64,000 nt of DNA from Cristatella mucedo (lineage: Eukaryota; Bryozoa; Phylactolaemata; Cristatellidae): the NCBI GenBank assembly GCA_009760855.2, contig WPIO01000157.1, positions 62,001 through 126,000 on the forward strand, given 5' to 3'. Positions 34,946 to 46,280 of the stretch are shown here, piece by piece (the first letter of the stretch is position 1; each line of letters begins with the position of its first letter). The notes below the pieces were generated by a model that saw only the letters and a list, made by a program, of their open reading frames with translations, did no database searches and was not told the DNA's origin. The position numbers and the translations under genes are program-made.

Positions 34946-36964
34946 TGATAAACAACTAAAGATATGCTAACCTGGCGACGATAATTGCTAAACTCATATC
35001 TGTAGCAGCTCACCCAGGGCAAAAGTATTTGTTAAGCGTATCATTTTTAAAATAGCCTAAGGTTCAGGTGGGCTGATTGGGGCATCGCAAGTAGATTGAC
35101 TGCCAACCGGCTTGACCTGTAAATTGACCGTCCCCACGTGCATCGGTACAGCATGCATGCACGCATTGGGTGAGCTCGGTAATACATTGCCGTTTGATGT
35201 AAAGGCACCACACTCATTTCCCGCAAAGTAGACACGTTAAAAAGCTTCTATGGAATTAATATATAAACATTACGAAAGCGAAATGAGTCTTAAAAAGATT
35301 AGCTTTGTTTTTGCGAAGCTTAAAATACCAGGCAGGTAGCAGAGTTCCCAGGAAGGAGAATCATGGGGCACCGAAGTGCTTCTCTTGTATTAACGGACTT
35401 GTATCCAGCTTTCGCGCCAAGTCTCGGTTTGCGTTGGGTTCACCCTATTCCAAGAACGATAATCAAAATAATATCTTCATCAAATGAAGTTGGTCTTTTT
35501 AGACGAGTATTATTCAGTTTTCTTAGCGACGTGATTGCGTCGTCACCTCTCTTAAGGCTCTCAAAAGTTAAGTAAACATTTCTCTGTAGACGGTTGGTTC
35601 TAAATAGGCGACTACAGGACGGCTTGCCTTGGGTCCAATGAGCCAGGCTCTTATCGAACCAGGAAGAACAATTTCTCAGAAGGCTAAAGCGCCTTTCCTA
35701 GCATCCCGCACTCATGGAATCATTTTCAGGTGGCACTGGGGAAGGGCCTAGCCATTTGGTTCTAGTTGTGCTGTGCCAGCCCGACTGGCAGAGAGTATTC
35801 CACATGCACATCCGGGCGCTCTGGATGTAAGGCGCCAGTCTCTTCTAACGTGATACTTACAAATATTTCCAGGCAGTGCTCTGTCAACGATGAGATTCCG
35901 ACTCTCCAAATAAATAGGGCAGTATTGCTTCCCGTATAGATGAACTACCAATAACTTGCACTGCCTTGCATTTAAAGGTCTTACTACTCCGCCATTGAAA
36001 AGCTGATGCTAAGCAGTACGAGAGACTACAGCACGATCTATGCTAGGGAGGAAAGATACAACTCACATATTTCAATCAAACTGCTGTTTTTTCTCTGTAC
36101 AAGATTGCAGTAAGTTAAATTTTTTCTTGCACTATGCAATAGTCCAGCTTTGGGAATAATAATTGAAGGCTGTGTTTACTGTTGTGCATGTTCACAAGTT
36201 ATCACCGAGCCGAGTTCCGCATTTCTGTGAATAAAAATCTAAAAAGTACCACTCTTACTCATTCTGAGTCTTTCTAACTGATAGTGCAGGAAACATTAAA
36301 ATTTAAAGCGACAAACCAAGTAAACTTGCTCTTCTATCGTAAATGTGAGGGCAGCTGTTCACAAGCAGTGGGTTTGCTAACAACCTAATACCTCACGATA
36401 CAAGAAATGCACTGGTCTTTCTTAAATCAGTCTACCGTTTGGAGATGCTGCCATTACAGACCAACCCATGCCCTAATCTTTGTTCGATGACAATTTTTAA
36501 ATAATCTGGATTCGCTGTTTGTGAAATCAAAATGCCCAGCAAAACAAAACTTTGGAGGAAATCGAGAGCGTTTACCCTATACTACTCGGTAGTTTGTCTC
36601 TAAATCTCTGCTAAATCCTAGATTGAACCAATAGACTCAAAAACGATCATTCGCCTTCAAACTGCAAGTTCTGTACACTTCTAGGTTCTTAAATTTTCCC
36701 GAAGACACTGCGAGAAAACTATCCAATGGAAGATCAGTTTATAAGCAAAGTTAGGATGGGAATTTGGCACTGTGGCTACAGTTATATTTTTATTTTTATA
36801 AAGCTGCATTTTGGTCTCATAGCAGTGCCAACATTTCCAACACGTATACACTGAAAGGCATTTTGATTGGAGCAGAACTATTATCTTGCATTGGATCCAG
36901 ACGGTAGCATGCTTGAAAAAATAACATCCACTTAATAGATGTGACTGGAAATTGACTGGCATAC
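34946..36964. other. Unassigned DNA
   Basis: Short frames only (98 codons at most, 36681-36977, minus). No motif or repeat recognised. Confidence 0.4.
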
Positions 36965-37289
36965 GAACTAAATGCACGGTCTCTAGAGGATTAGAGGTTT
37001 GTACAAGGTATTTGTAAACTGTTCAATCCCGAAAAGCAGGTGGTACGATGCTTGGCCTGGTGGGGGACTAGATCTGAGAGATAGGCTGGAGTTGAAGAAT
37101 AAAGTGACCTAAAGTGAGCGACAAAACCTTGAAGTCGATGCGTTGCTTGACTGGTAGCCAGTGCAGATCGGCGAGAAGTTTTGTGATGTGGCAACTGCGA
37201 TGCTCACGACAGACAAGCTAGCTGCAGATTTTTGAACCTAGCTGCAGATTTTTGCACCAGCTGTAAGCACCTGGTTGCACATGCCGGTT

Positions 37290-38425
37290 AACCAGCAAGC
37301 AGTGAGTTGAAGAAGTCAAGACGTGATGTCAGAAATGCACGGACCAATTTGGACGTGGTATCGTTATCTAAACAAGCCCGAATTTTAGCAATGTTATGTA
37401 GTTGAAAGTAGGCAGACTTGATTGTAGAGCTAACGTGATCGTCTAACGAAAGGTCACTTTGGAATCTGACACCTAGATTTCGAGCTGATTCAACAGGAGA
37501 TATGCTGGCTGAGCAATTTTGAGCCATAGCCATTCCAATTTCTGAATCACACTTGGTTTGCCAATAACTAATAAGTTAGTTTTGTTATCGTTTGGTTCAA
37601 GAAAATTTGCTGCCATCCATGTGCAGATGTCATTAATACATGCAGCAAGGGCGTTGAGAGAATACGAGGGGCTCAAAGGCTGGCAGGGATCAAAGCAAAG
37701 GTACAACTGAGTGTCATCCGCATAGAAGTGAAAGCCTAGATTGTGCTTGGCAATCACATCAGCGAGAGGGAGAGTATAAACGGTGAAAAGGACCGGACCT
37801 AGCACGGAGCCTTGAGTTTCCCCACATTTTAGAGGTACCTCGGATGATCTTTGTCTATTCACTTCAATACTCTGGAGTCTTCCACTGGGATAGGACCTGA
37901 ACCATTGCAGAGCAGTGCCAGCGATTGAGATAGGAGGAAGAAGAAGTTGGTGAGAATATATAGAAGAAGAAGTTGGTGATCGATAGGAGCAAGAGCTGCC
38001 GAAAGATCGAGCAAAACAAGCAGAGATACTCTACCCATGTCTGCATTTCTAAGTAGTTCGTTGTACACCCTAAGCGACGCTGACTCTGTGGAGTGATTGG
38101 CTCTATAGCCAGACTGGAACTTACTAGCAAGGTTTGCAGTTTCGATATGTGAGTTTAGCTGGTCCGCCACAACCCGTTCCAGTGTTTTTGATAGGAAATG
38201 TAGAAGGGAGACTGGGCGGTAGTTGCTCAAGTTCTCTTGGTCTAGTGTCGCTTTCTTGAGAAGTGGCCTGACTACAGCTTTTTTGAAAGGTGCTGAGACA
38301 TGAACTGAGGCTAATGACATATAATTGATGTTATTTATGGATGTCAGCAGCAGATCAATGCAACGAAGGGGCAGAACAGTTGGAATAGGGTCCAAAAGAC
38401 TTGTTGTCTTCTTTGATTGGGATAT
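37290..38425 (-). pseudogene. LINE A reverse transcriptase (best preserved family A copy)
   Basis: Reads 'SVHVSAPFKKAVVRPLLKK', 'NLSNYRPVSLLHFLSKTLE', 'FQSGYRANHSTESASLRV', 'VLLDLSAALAPIDHQLLL', then after a shift '[20 protein letters not shown]', '[16 protein letters not shown]' and '[20 protein letters not shown]'. The YADD catalytic box is intact. In the palm-A block the expected 'FDTIDH' is 'LAPIDH', losing the first catalytic Asp. Two overlapping frames (37859-38458 and 37473-37862) hold most of it. This family provides the likely enzyme recognising the hairpin tail. Confidence 0.9.
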
Positions 38426-38614
38426 GTTAATGTAATGTATCTCCGTCAGTAACTCCACAAAGTCATAAAGACAATGTGAGTGTTACGTAGAAGAGTTTTG
38501 TATAGCCCACTCACAGCCTGAGCAGCTTTCGGTACGCATTCGGTAGCCAACAGAGTACGTCTCATGCAACAAAGAGAAAGTGGGAAGCATAGCAGAGTCA
38601 GGAGAGCAGTTGAG

Positions 38615-39628
38615 TTAGTGAGTAGCACAAAAGTAGCAGCTCAGGACCACTGAAAAGGATGAGCCATAGTCAGCAGTAGGAGAGTAGCTATCGTTGCTTA
38701 AGAATTGTGGAAGCGAGTTCCACAGTCTAGGACCTGCAGAGCTAAAGCTTCTGCCGCCAACTGTCTTTAAGCGGAGGAATGGGACAGCTAATTTATTGTC
38801 CACACGGGACCTGAGGGCGCGAACAGGCTGAAACTGATGCAGCAGCTCAGCTAGGTATGAAGGAGCCAAGCCGTGGCGGGCCTTGTGGGTCAGCGTAAGA
38901 ACTTTGCTCTGTATCTTTTGCTCAACCGGCAACCATCCTAGCTCCTTCAGCAAAGGAGACACGTGCTCAAACCGCTGGGACTTAAAGACCAGCCTTGCAG
39001 CCATACTCATTGTCCGCTGTAGTGGCATAATAGCTTTCTTTGGCAGCCCAGCCAAAAGGGAATTACAATAATCAAGCCGAGACAGAACTAGAGAGCTAGT
39101 TAAATTTTTTACAAGCCACTGTGGGAGACAGCTCCTAATCCTGGACAGGGATCGGATGTGATGGCTAGCTGTTGAGGCAGTCTTCTGAAAGAAGCTTTTG
39201 AAATTGAGGCAGCTGTCGAACACGACACCTAAATTTCGAGCAAGTGGTGATGGCCGCACAATAGCATCACCTATTAGAACAGCAAAGCCTTTTAATCCAG
39301 CCACACGCTTAGGGTGTCCTATGAGCAGCAGTTCGGTTTTATCGTCATTTAATTTCAGGAAGTTTTCCGACATCCAGAATCGAATATCGGCAAGGCAAGC
39401 ATTCAGTTTCTCAGTTGCCGCAGCAGATTCCGACGGTTTTAATGACAAATACAACTGAGTATCATCAGCATAGAAGTGATATCGTATTCCGTGGGCCTTA
39501 ATCACTTTACCCAGAGGTTGTGTATAAATGGAGAACAGCAATGGACCAAGTACAGACCCTTGAGGAACTCCACAGGTGAACCTTCTCCCGTCTGAGACCT
39601 GATCCCCCACACGACACGGATTGAACAC
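38615..39628 (-). pseudogene. LINE B reverse transcriptase palm, thumb and C-terminal domain
   Basis: An open frame of 337 codons: '[16 protein letters not shown]', 'HFYADDTQLYLSLKPS', 'WMSENFLKLNDDKTELLLIG', 'LARNLGVVFDS', 'LDYCNSLLAGLP', 'RLVFKSQRFEHVSPLLKEL', 'GWLPVEQKIQ', 'RHGLAPSYLAELL' and 'GRSFSSAGPRLWNSLP'. It ends in a stop before the 190-bp 3' UTR. All palm motifs after the frame break, including YADD, are intact. The enzyme would copy element RNA onto a nicked chromosomal target. Confidence 0.92.
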
Positions 39629-40541
39629 GATCAGACAAGTAGGATTTAGACCATGCCAGTGCTTCGTCGGCCAGACCGATCGTTGTTCTCAGTCGTTCAA
39701 GCAGAACTTCGTGATCAATGGTGTCGAAGGCAGCAGACAGATCTAGCAGAGCTAGGGCAGTGATATTCCCGTCGTCGTTGCCACGTTTAATGTCATTGTT
39801 AACACGGAGAGCAGTTTCAGTAGAGTGCTGCCTCTTGAACCCTGATTGAAATGTTTCTGACATTCCATTATTTTCAATATGTTCAACCAGCTGCTTAGCA
39901 ACAATTTTTTCAAGAATCTTTGATAAGAACGGAAGAGGGGAAACTGGACGATAGTTTGCTAGGACCTCTGTGTCTAATCCAGGCTTTTTAAGAATAGGTC
40001 TAACGATTGCCGATTTGAAGGACTTGGGGACGACCCCTCTTTCCAAAGAAGCATTAAAAATCTTGGTTATGGCAGGGCTAAGTTGGTCTGCTAGTGAAGA
40101 CCACAGAGATGAAGGTATGGGGTCTTCTGGAGACGAGCTCTTTTTGCTAGACCTTATTAAGGCAGCCACATCGCTTGCAGAAACGTCGGAGAACCTTTTA
40201 AGGAAGGTCACAGGTTGAGGAACGGCGATAGCTTTGGTCGGAGGGGGCTTAATGGAGGCACGAATGTGCACAATTTTTTCAGTAAAGGCTGAAAACTTTT
40301 CGGCTGAGCCCTTAACATCTGGGGAGTCAGACCTCACAGCATTGGCCAGTAAACGGTTTATTGTCTTGTAAATCTGTTTAGTGTCCGACTGGCAGGAATT
40401 CAGCTTTCTAATGAAAAAAGAAGCCCTGGTTTTTTTAAGCTTTCGGGTGTAAACTCGAAGGAAGTCTTTCAAATTGACTAGATCTGCATGAGACCCTGAT
40501 TTCTTGAAACGACGTTCTAGCCTGAGCTTAACCCGGCGCAT
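39507..40541 (-). pseudogene. LINE B linker and reverse transcriptase fingers
   Basis: An open frame of 344 codons with a basic start ('RLERRFKKSGSHADLVNL'), 'FLRVYTRKLKKTRASFFIRK', 'DVSASDVAALIRSSKKSSSP', 'FKSAIVRPILKKPGLD', 'NYRPVSPLPFLSKILEKIV', 'FQSGFKRQHSTETALRV' and 'ALLDLSAAFDTIDHEVLL', keeping the first catalytic Asp in 'FDTIDH'. Near 39610 the frame changes, and the true continuation is the 38615-39628 frame; the last about 35 codons here are out of frame. The 5' part with endonuclease is absent. Confidence 0.9.
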
Positions 40542-40551
40542 CTTAAGGAGT

Positions 40552-40850
40552 TATATAAACTTCAAGACAAGATCACTAGTGACCTGCCTAAATGTAGGCA
40601 TTGAGGTGCAGCCGGGAATCACGGGACAGCACTCAAGGGGGAATGCTGCCATCGCAGGGGTAAACTCCCTGATCTTGTCTATCTTCAAGACAAAGAATCG
40701 AGAGAAGCGATCGGCTAGATCATCGCAAGCATCACAAGCATTAGGTAAGGAACTAATCTGGGAGCGGTTGACGCGATGGTTGTTCGTCGACATCATCATT
40801 TTTGGATTGTGCATCGGTGATTCAACAATGCTTTTATAGAAGCTAGTGGT
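40552..40850 (-). pseudogene. LINE A linker, upstream side of the nested insertion
   Basis: Minus frame 40551-40814 reads 'HNPKMMMSTNNHRVNRSQIS', 'LADRFSRFFVLKIDKIREF' and 'FRQVTSDLVLKFI'. It supplies the empty-site sequence for the inverted-repeat element in the 2-kb copy. The 5' end at about 40850 adjoins unassigned DNA. Confidence 0.85.
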
Positions 40851-40954
40851 ATCAGTGGAAATGTGCCACTTTTGTCAGAAGCCTGAATACAATTGCTAAA
40901 TTTTGTTTTAAATACTCTTAGTTATATTAAAAAAATATTTAGACCAATTTAATA

Positions 40955-41290
40955 TGACAATAGCTTCCCTCGAAGAAGTAATTTCTTTCTAGGCAATTTA
41001 TATAAGCTGTAAAGGAAGCATGATCACGTAGTTAGTGGTAGTATGCCCAAGGTCAATAAGCATGGCGTGGTTAGATGTAACACGTACAAGGTCGGCATGC
41101 AGATATGGTTAGTTGCTGTATGCACTGCGTCCGCAAATGTAAGCACACAAACGACGAATCATCCGGACCCCTAAACACAGTGGTAAATAGATGTGTGTTT
41201 AGCTTCTTTTTAAATGTCGTCAAGTCAGGGTTGGCGTAACGCCAGTCAGAAGTGAGACTTTTGGAGCGAATAGATATCCAGAACATGGCT
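40955..41290 (-). mobile_element. LINE family A 3' part, worn
   Basis: TTCTTTCTAGGCAATTTATA (worn hairpin arm), GTAAAGGAAGCATGATCACG, GTCGGCATGCAGATATGGTT, and TTCTTTTTAAATGTCGTCAA (C-terminal 'TTFKKKL' codons on the minus strand). Confidence 0.75.
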
Positions 41291-41879
41291 AGCAGAAATT
41301 TCTTTCAACTTGGTGTGTTCGAGTACGATCTCATGGCTTTGAACATAGACCATTATTATTGTGTAGCACTTATCAGCAATCGTTTGTATACTGAGGTTCC
41401 TAAAAGAGACTTTCGACTGTACTTGTCTTTTGAAAAGCGTACTGAACACATTATCCCGATTCTGGCGGCTGACTTTAGGTCAAACAATGGACTTCCTCAT
41501 ATGCTGACGAAGCTAACTCTTTTGAGCGATTCTCTGTTTGATGGTTTTCACCTGGAGCAACTTCTGATCGGTTCGTGGTGCGAGCATTTCTTAAATTACG
41601 TTGAAGTTTATGTGTGAACCTAAAGATCAAAAATTGTTCACAAATGGGTCGTAGCCAGAAAACCACATTTTTTTCGACGTATCAGGGCCTAATCTCCTAC
41701 GAAAATAAAGGCACTTTTGGCTTCTGTAGCCCCATTGTGTACAGTTCAAGTTCATAGATTAAAAGCATACGCGTTCGTGACGGAAACTAATGCTCTAAGC
41801 GTGCTAGCGAGAAATGGGGGAAGAAGGCAGGCTTGCATTTGGTTCTCGCCGCCCTGCGGCGCTAGCTTACTATCAAGTA
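41291..41879 (+). other. Unassigned DNA with a 121-codon open frame
   Basis: The frame 41252-41617 begins in the worn LINE A end and continues into A/T-rich DNA. It has no recognised motif ('LEQLLIGSWCEHFLNYVEVYV' at its end) and overlaps minus frames. Most likely chance. Confidence 0.3.
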
Positions 41880-42392
41880 GGCATCGACTTCATAGGTTTG
41901 TCACTCACTTTGTAGATCCCTTCATTCTCTTGCTCAAGCCTGCCTATCGGAGCTACTCCCCAATCAGACTAGGCATCGTAGCACCTGCTGGTTTAATTCT
42001 TTGGCTGAGCCTCAAACTAACCTCACATCATGTAGAGACACCACCGCTATTTTGTATGCACACCAGAAGCCTGCAACTCACTCTCAACTGACGTCACGAC
42101 ATACCCTGACTCAATTACATTTGAAAAGAAGCAAAAAAACGCACGCGTTCTTCACACCATTTTCCGGGTTTTGTATGATTTTTAATTTCGGCTTTAGACA
42201 TTACTTTAGACATGCTGACCCTGGGTGTTACCACGGATCACATAATGCATGTTGACACGGTACGTATTACCTCTAAAGTTGTAGCAATCGTGCTTCCCTA
42301 ACAGCATATGGCAAGTTCCTCTATAGAGATAGGGTTCTCATGGCGCGCTCTTTAGAAATGTAGTATTATTATTGCTATTACTATTATTATAA
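41880..42392 (+). mobile_element. LINE family A 3' end
   Basis: GCATCGACTTCATAGGTTTG, CCTTCATTCTCTTGCTC and GCCTGCCTATCGGAGCTACT correspond to the C-terminal coding region. The 3' UTR follows, with GCATGTTGACACGG, and a TTATTATTGCTATTA tail near 42362-42392. Confidence 0.75.
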
Positions 42393-42635
42393 CTACTGCT
42401 ATGCCCTATTGTAAGTGCCCTCGCAGGTCGCTGGCAGTGCAGCCTGGTGAACACCAGGTATAAACTGAGTACCAGCAGACGTAGCCTCGTCTCCTTGCAC
42501 AGTCTTACTTCATTGTGACCGCTTAGGAAAGCCCCATCGTAGTTGATCAGGTTATGCCAGAAGATAATGCACGATAGATCAGAGCACGTTTTGAAAGCAA
42601 GATTCTTCACTTGAGGACTAGCATTGGCTTCAAGT

Positions 42636-42775
42636 TAAGGTAATGTAATGTAATGTATCTCCGTCTGTGACTCCACAAAGCCAGAGAGACTATGTGGGTG
42701 TTATGCAGGAGATTTTTGTATAGCGCACTCACAGCCGAAGCGGCTTTCGGTATACTTTGGTATCCAACATACATG
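42636..42775 (-). mobile_element. LINE family B 3' end abutting the satellite array
   Basis: Tail TAATGTAATGTAATG (42640-42654), then TCTCCGTCTGTGACTCCAC and the 3' UTR, ending at GGTATCCAACAT, where the first satellite unit begins. Confidence 0.88.
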
Positions 42776-45115
42776 GGCCTTTGCCGTTAATTGCAATGCA
42801 GTGACCGAGAGCTAGTATTACCAACAGAATTTTCTGGGTACACAAAAAATAGAGTATAGACGAACGAGAAATCCTAATGGGAGCGTCACCCAGCAGCGAC
42901 CAGTCTATTTTTAATGGACCATTATAGATATCCGTATTTTTCTAGGCCGTTGCCGTCGATTGCCGTGCATTGCTCTCTCATGTACGTCCAAGATTGGTTG
43001 ATGGGATGTGGTCTCACTTTTGATACAGCACAGTTATGCAAGAAAGTTTAGATCTTCTCCCATTTGCGTGCAATTGTAACAGACAATCGCATATTGCTGT
43101 ATTGTCTCGGGCAATGGCCGACGATTGCCATGGATTGCCCAAGGTTGAACGCGATAAAGGACAGCATTTGCGCCCACAGCGAGCGTTATGTGGGAGGATA
43201 ACTAAAAATTCAAACAGCCAATTTCCAGCAAATTTGAATTGCACTTTCAACACAGTGGGCTGTGGCAGATAAGATATATTTGATGTTGGCCCAGTCACTT
43301 TGCTGTGATTTGCGATGGACCATAATGAATTGACGTTTCTGCCCGTGCCATTGCCGTCGATTGCCATGCACTGCCCAAGATTGAATGGTCAGAGCTGGTT
43401 GAAAGGGTTGAAAATATCTGCACGAGCAGTGAGATGTTACGTAGAATGAGAACTGCTTGGTGCAGCTGATTTCTCGTCAGTTTGCCACGGATTTCAGTAT
43501 TGATCCCTGCCATTGCTGTCGATTGCCGTGCATTTTAGAAAATAACCGTAGAAAATAGCTTGAAAGTCCTACGATTTCACTTTTAGCACAAAGAAATGTG
43601 AAATGCGATGACAATCGGAACTTCGTGCAGCTAATTTTATTTCGACTTGCTATGGGTTATAGCGGATTGCTGCTTCAAGTCAAGCCGTTGCTGTAGATTG
43701 CCATGCGTTACCCGAGATTGTACGAGGGCAATTTCTAAAAATGTAATGGTTGACTTTAACCAGTGTTTTTTGTAAAATGCATTACAAATTGGAGCATTGA
43801 GAAACCGATTTCAGGGCATTCCGCATTAGAGTTCTGTAAATTGAGGTATTTGCCCGGGCCATTGCAGTCAATTGCAATGCATTGCTGCCTAATGATCAAG
43901 GCGATTGTAGTGAAGTTGTGGGATTACACAATAACCACAAATTAGACCAACGTGCGATCACTATTAAAGCTTAAAGTTTACGTATTCTGGTCGTTTTTCG
44001 GCGGGTTGCGGTACATTGACGTACTGGCCCGGGAAGTTGCAGTCGATTGCAGTGCATTGCTGCAAAATGGTCGAGGCAATTACAACAAAGTTATGCAAGT
44101 ACACAATAACCAGATATTAAAGCAGCGTGGAATCATAATTATAGTTTCTAGTGCACGCGTTCTCGTCGCTGTGTGGCGCAGATAGCAGCGGATTTTGGCG
44201 GATTGAGGTGGATTTGGGGTGGATTGCGGTATGGGGCCGGGTCGTTGCAGTCGATTGCAATTCATTGCATGAGAACACGCATGCACAATAGATCAAAATT
44301 TTCTGGCTGCACTTTGAACTGATCTAGTCCTATATGCAACGTCAATCAGAGCTTCGCGATGGCGATTTGAGGATGATTTGCAGTGGAATAGAGTGGACTG
44401 CCGTAGTTTTCCAGGTCATTTCGGGCGATTGCCGCCCATTGCCACAGTGCGAGGTTTCAGTTTTTTTATTTTACGTGGTTGTGCACAAAAAACGGAGCAC
44501 TTTAATATACAATAAAAACTGTAGCTCGAAACAATGTATTTCGATTTTTGTAGGTGGTGGATTCGGTGGATTGCGGCATTGACCCAGGCTACTGCAGTCG
44601 ATTGCAGCCCATTGCACGAGAACGGCTGTGCAAATGCAAGTAAAAAATTTTTATGCAATTGTCGCAGAGTGTGCTGTCATATGCAAAAAAGGAGCTTTTC
44701 GATCAGGATTTCTTTTGTTGCATGGTGGAATGCAGTGAATTGCGGTATTGGCCTGGGCCACTGCAATCTTATTTCAGTGGATTTCGTGAGAACGCGTCAG
44801 CGGAATCGCGCGAAATTTCCAGGGTACATTGTACGTGTAGCATAGTTTGATATTCCGAACTGTTTGGAGCTGTTCGCAGCTGATTTGTGGTGAAGTTGAC
44901 GGGAACTAGAATGGATTGCCGTACTGGCGTCTGCCGTCAAAGCTCATTTGCATAAGTTTGCGCCCTCGCAGCGACATGGGATCTGGTTGACAGATAAATT
45001 CGAACCTGTACTACAATATCAGTGCAAAATTTGAGCTCGGCAACGCTTACGTCCGGTCGTCGTTAGCCTAATTAGAGCGGATTGCGGTGGATTTCCGTGG
45101 ATTGCCGTAATTCGT
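42776..45115. repeat. Tandem satellite, about 14 diverged units of roughly 170 bp
   Basis: A core of the form TTGCAGTCGATTGCAGTGCA followed by TTGC recurs at about 42786, 42955, 43122, 43357, 43519, 43693, 43867, 44042, 44250, 44424, 44597, 44765, 44933 and 45100. Most spacings are 162-175 bp; two are longer (235 and 208), the second explained by extra GCGGATT-type units near 44190. Each core is preceded by a GGATTGCGGTANTGGCC-like block, and several units share a downstream TGTGCAAATGCAA-like and GGAGCTT-like block. Units are strongly diverged, so the array is old. No open frame is conserved. Confidence 0.82.
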
Positions 45116-45189
45116 CGACCCTCTGCTAGGTGTTGGGACGTAACTAGGCCAGCATGAGTCACCCACGAAATAGATCGAGTATCCGTGCT

Positions 45190-46280
45190 GACCAGTAAAG
45201 GGGGGGGGCCAGGGGAATTCCCTTGCGAGTGGATATAACCGAACTACGAACACGTCATTCTGAACCAAGCTAGAGCGCCGTGCAGAGCCGTGCATAGTTC
45301 TAAAAGGGTAAGCCGGCCCTCGCCTCGCCCCACCGAGCATCGGCGGCCGCCGTTCGCTTGACCGAGGCTCTGGGCGGCGGCGGCGGCTGCGGGTTTGTTC
45401 CGGCGGCGGCCAATCTGCAGCGATCGCTCGTCGAGCCGCGGAGCGGTGCCGCGAGCGGCCGCGCTCTCGAGCGCCGCCGCCGCCGCCGCCGCCGCCACGG
45501 CTCGTAGTGGTGCTCGAAGGTTCGCCGCTCGTTGACAGCGACAGAAGCGGCGTCTGTCGACTACAGCCTGATTGCAGGAGCTTACCGGGGCGCTGCAGGC
45601 GCGACGTCATCTTAGCCCGAAGCGAATCGCCAGGCCGCCAGCGCGCCAAGCTGATGAAGCTAAGGTAACAGCCCCTCAACCGCGAAGCCCAGGCCCAAGG
45701 CGCATGCGTCTCCGGAAGCAGGGAGCCGCCGATGATGATGACGAAGTGGCGGCCGCTTCTCTTGCTGGCGGAGAGGAGCGACCGCCGATTGGCGCCAGCG
45801 TCATCTGAGCGCCGGCGCTATCGCCTCCTATTGGTGCAGCTCAGCAATTCGTGCTGCTCGCGGGGGGGGTGGTGGGAATTAATTCCTTCGTGGCCCTGCT
45901 CATTAAACACGTTCAGAGCTCATAGCCTCTTGAGGCGGGTGGGTCTGCCTCGTATGTCGGAGGCGGACTGAAGTCGCCGGCACCGGGTCAGGGTCGAAGC
46001 TGCGAAGCTCCATGCTAGGGTAATGGGAAGATGCCCGTTCGGCCGGACGAGAGAGAGGCTACCGCTCGGCGACGCAGCTGTTAAGCCGTAGGCCAGCCCA
46101 GCGGCTGGCTGTGCTTGCTCGTACACGCAGCTAGTTGTAAAGGTGGCGCAAAATAATGTTTGCATACAGAATTTCACGGCGTCCGCGGCCGAGATCGGCG
46201 TAGGGCGTCACGTGCTGACGCGTGAGCCGCCGCGCACGATCGCTGGGTAGGTAGTAGCTGGAAGTAGGATGCTGGAATAG
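45190..46280. promoter_or_regulatory. CpG-rich island, candidate host promoter or first exon
   Basis: GC and CpG content rise abruptly above both flanks for about 1.1 kb, with runs of GCC/GGC (45369-45390 and 45470-45495). Two inverted CCAAT boxes (GATTGG near 45785, TATTGG near 45831) lie about 45 bp apart. A CRE-like CGACGTCA is at about 45602. No TATA box is obvious. Open frames across it (for example 45068-45679, minus) are Gly/Arg/Pro-rich and explained by composition. It could be a CpG-island promoter, an untranslated first exon or a captured GC-rich fragment. Confidence 0.45.

Larger units (their letters stand above)
38426..40551 (-). mobile_element. LINE family B (L2/CR1 clade), 5'-truncated, nested in LINE A
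   Basis: About 2.1 kb, running from inside the linker to its ACATT-repeat tail (complement of TTAATGTAATG at 38427-38438). The flanking LINE A sequence gives the empty site; only a short duplication (ATAT) can be seen. It is the least mutated retroelement in the window, with a single frame break near 39610. Confidence 0.92.
36965..40850 (-). mobile_element. LINE family A copy, host of the nested LINE B
   Basis: The 3' portion (36965-38425) covers RT and C-terminal region; the 5' portion (40552-40850) covers the linker. Between them lies a LINE B copy. The junction is precise in protein terms: the 5' part ends 'LVLKFI' and the 3' part resumes 'SQSKKTTSLLDPIPT', the same join seen uninterrupted in the copy at 2.85 kb ('LVLKFISKSKKTASPLDPI'). 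The 3' UTR, hairpin and tail are missing below 36965. Confidence 0.9.

Noticed and set aside
41252-41617. 121-codon plus frame as a gene
   Set aside because: It starts inside a worn LINE A end, has no motif and is opposed by frames on the other strand.
45068-45679. 203-codon Gly/Arg/Pro-rich minus frame as a host protein
   Set aside because: Composition follows the CpG island and GCC runs. It also runs into the satellite array at its C-terminal end, and no domain is visible.
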